A DNA stretch of 64,000 nucleotides from the NCBI RefSeq assembly GCF_023100805.1, contig NZ_CP095855.1, positions 1,426,001 to 1,490,000 of the forward strand. The letters run 5' to 3'. This document shows positions 63,916 through 64,000 of this stretch, one piece after another. Within the stretch, counting starts at the first letter, position 1, and each line of letters begins with the position of its first letter. The notes under the pieces were generated by a model. That model saw nothing but the letters and a program-made list of their open reading frames with translations. It was not told the DNA's origin and searched no databases. The position numbers and the translations under genes are program-made. This stretch comes from Chitinophaga filiformis (GTDB lineage: Bacteria; Bacteroidota; Bacteroidia; Chitinophagales; Chitinophagaceae).

Positions 63916-64000
63916 ATGAAGCGTATTTTGTTTTCCATTTGTCTGTTCGTTGGACTTGCATCAGCATCTATGGCGCAGAGCGCCCAGTACGAGGGTGTTA
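63916..64000 (+). CDS. Secreted protein, N-terminal fragment
   Basis: From ATG 63916 to the window edge, 28 codons encode a signal peptide (MKRILFSICLFVGLASASMAQ) followed by SAQYEGV. The gene starts 53 nt after the TonB receptor and probably shares its transcript. Too little is visible to name the family. Confidence 0.75.
   Translation, partial: MKRILFSICLFVGLASASMAQSAQYEGV

Overview
The window comes from a member of the Bacteroidota, most likely a Chitinophaga-type organism of the Chitinophagaceae. The support is a PorP/SprF-type gliding/type IX secretion protein, a CarboxypepD_reg TonB-dependent receptor, DUF4293, DUF3857 and Porin_O_P proteins, FtsX-type permeases of the kind that multiply in this group, and many copies of the Bacteroidota -7 promoter box TAnnTTTG just upstream of genes. 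Shine-Dalgarno sites are mostly absent. Most of the window is ordinary chromosome with dense genes, short gaps and many clear intrinsic terminators.

Layout. 1-10 kb: the 5' end of an EI24-type membrane protein, porP, upp (uracil salvage), a vWA lipoprotein-like protein, anmK, a WYL regulator with adenine deaminase, an unknown gene and a 1-Cys peroxiredoxin. 10-16 kb: two pseudouridine synthases and rlmN (23S rRNA modification), then a 0.7-kb gene-free stretch with tandem and inverted repeats, a PcaF-like thiolase and an ECF sigma factor. 16-26 kb: an atypical uvrA, DUF4293, malic enzyme fused to a phosphotransacetylase domain, a kinase-fold-like protein ahead of MlaE/MlaF-type lipid transporter genes, and sucD. 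26-37 kb: a 2056-residue alpha-2-macroglobulin, an AT-rich two-gene ATPase/HNH cassette resembling the Septu (PtuA/PtuB) anti-phage system, and an FtsX/MacB permease. 37-46 kb: a FAD oxidoreductase, aspS, then a glucosaminidase, two SGNH hydrolases and an MBOAT acyltransferase that look like a cell-envelope O-acetylation module. 45-49 kb: a phosphate-type porin converging on a PhoB/PhoR-type two-component pair, and DUF1003. 49-57 kb: a secreted protein with a caspase/gingipain-like His/Cys pair, an MsbA-type ABC exporter and a DUF3857-transglutaminase-TPR protein. 57-61.5 kb: the ATP synthase operon atpB-E-F-H-A, which ends at a terminator with no atpG. 61.7-64 kb: a TonB-dependent receptor and the start of another secreted protein.

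The best candidate for an exciting system is the ATPase/HNH cassette at 32430-34450, whose start and stop codons overlap (ATGA). Secondary candidates are the kinase-like protein joined to an Mla-type transporter, the clan-CD-like secreted protein, the O-acetylation module, and a palindromic non-coding element at 13814-13925. No rRNA, tRNA, CRISPR array, insertion sequence or prophage was recognised.
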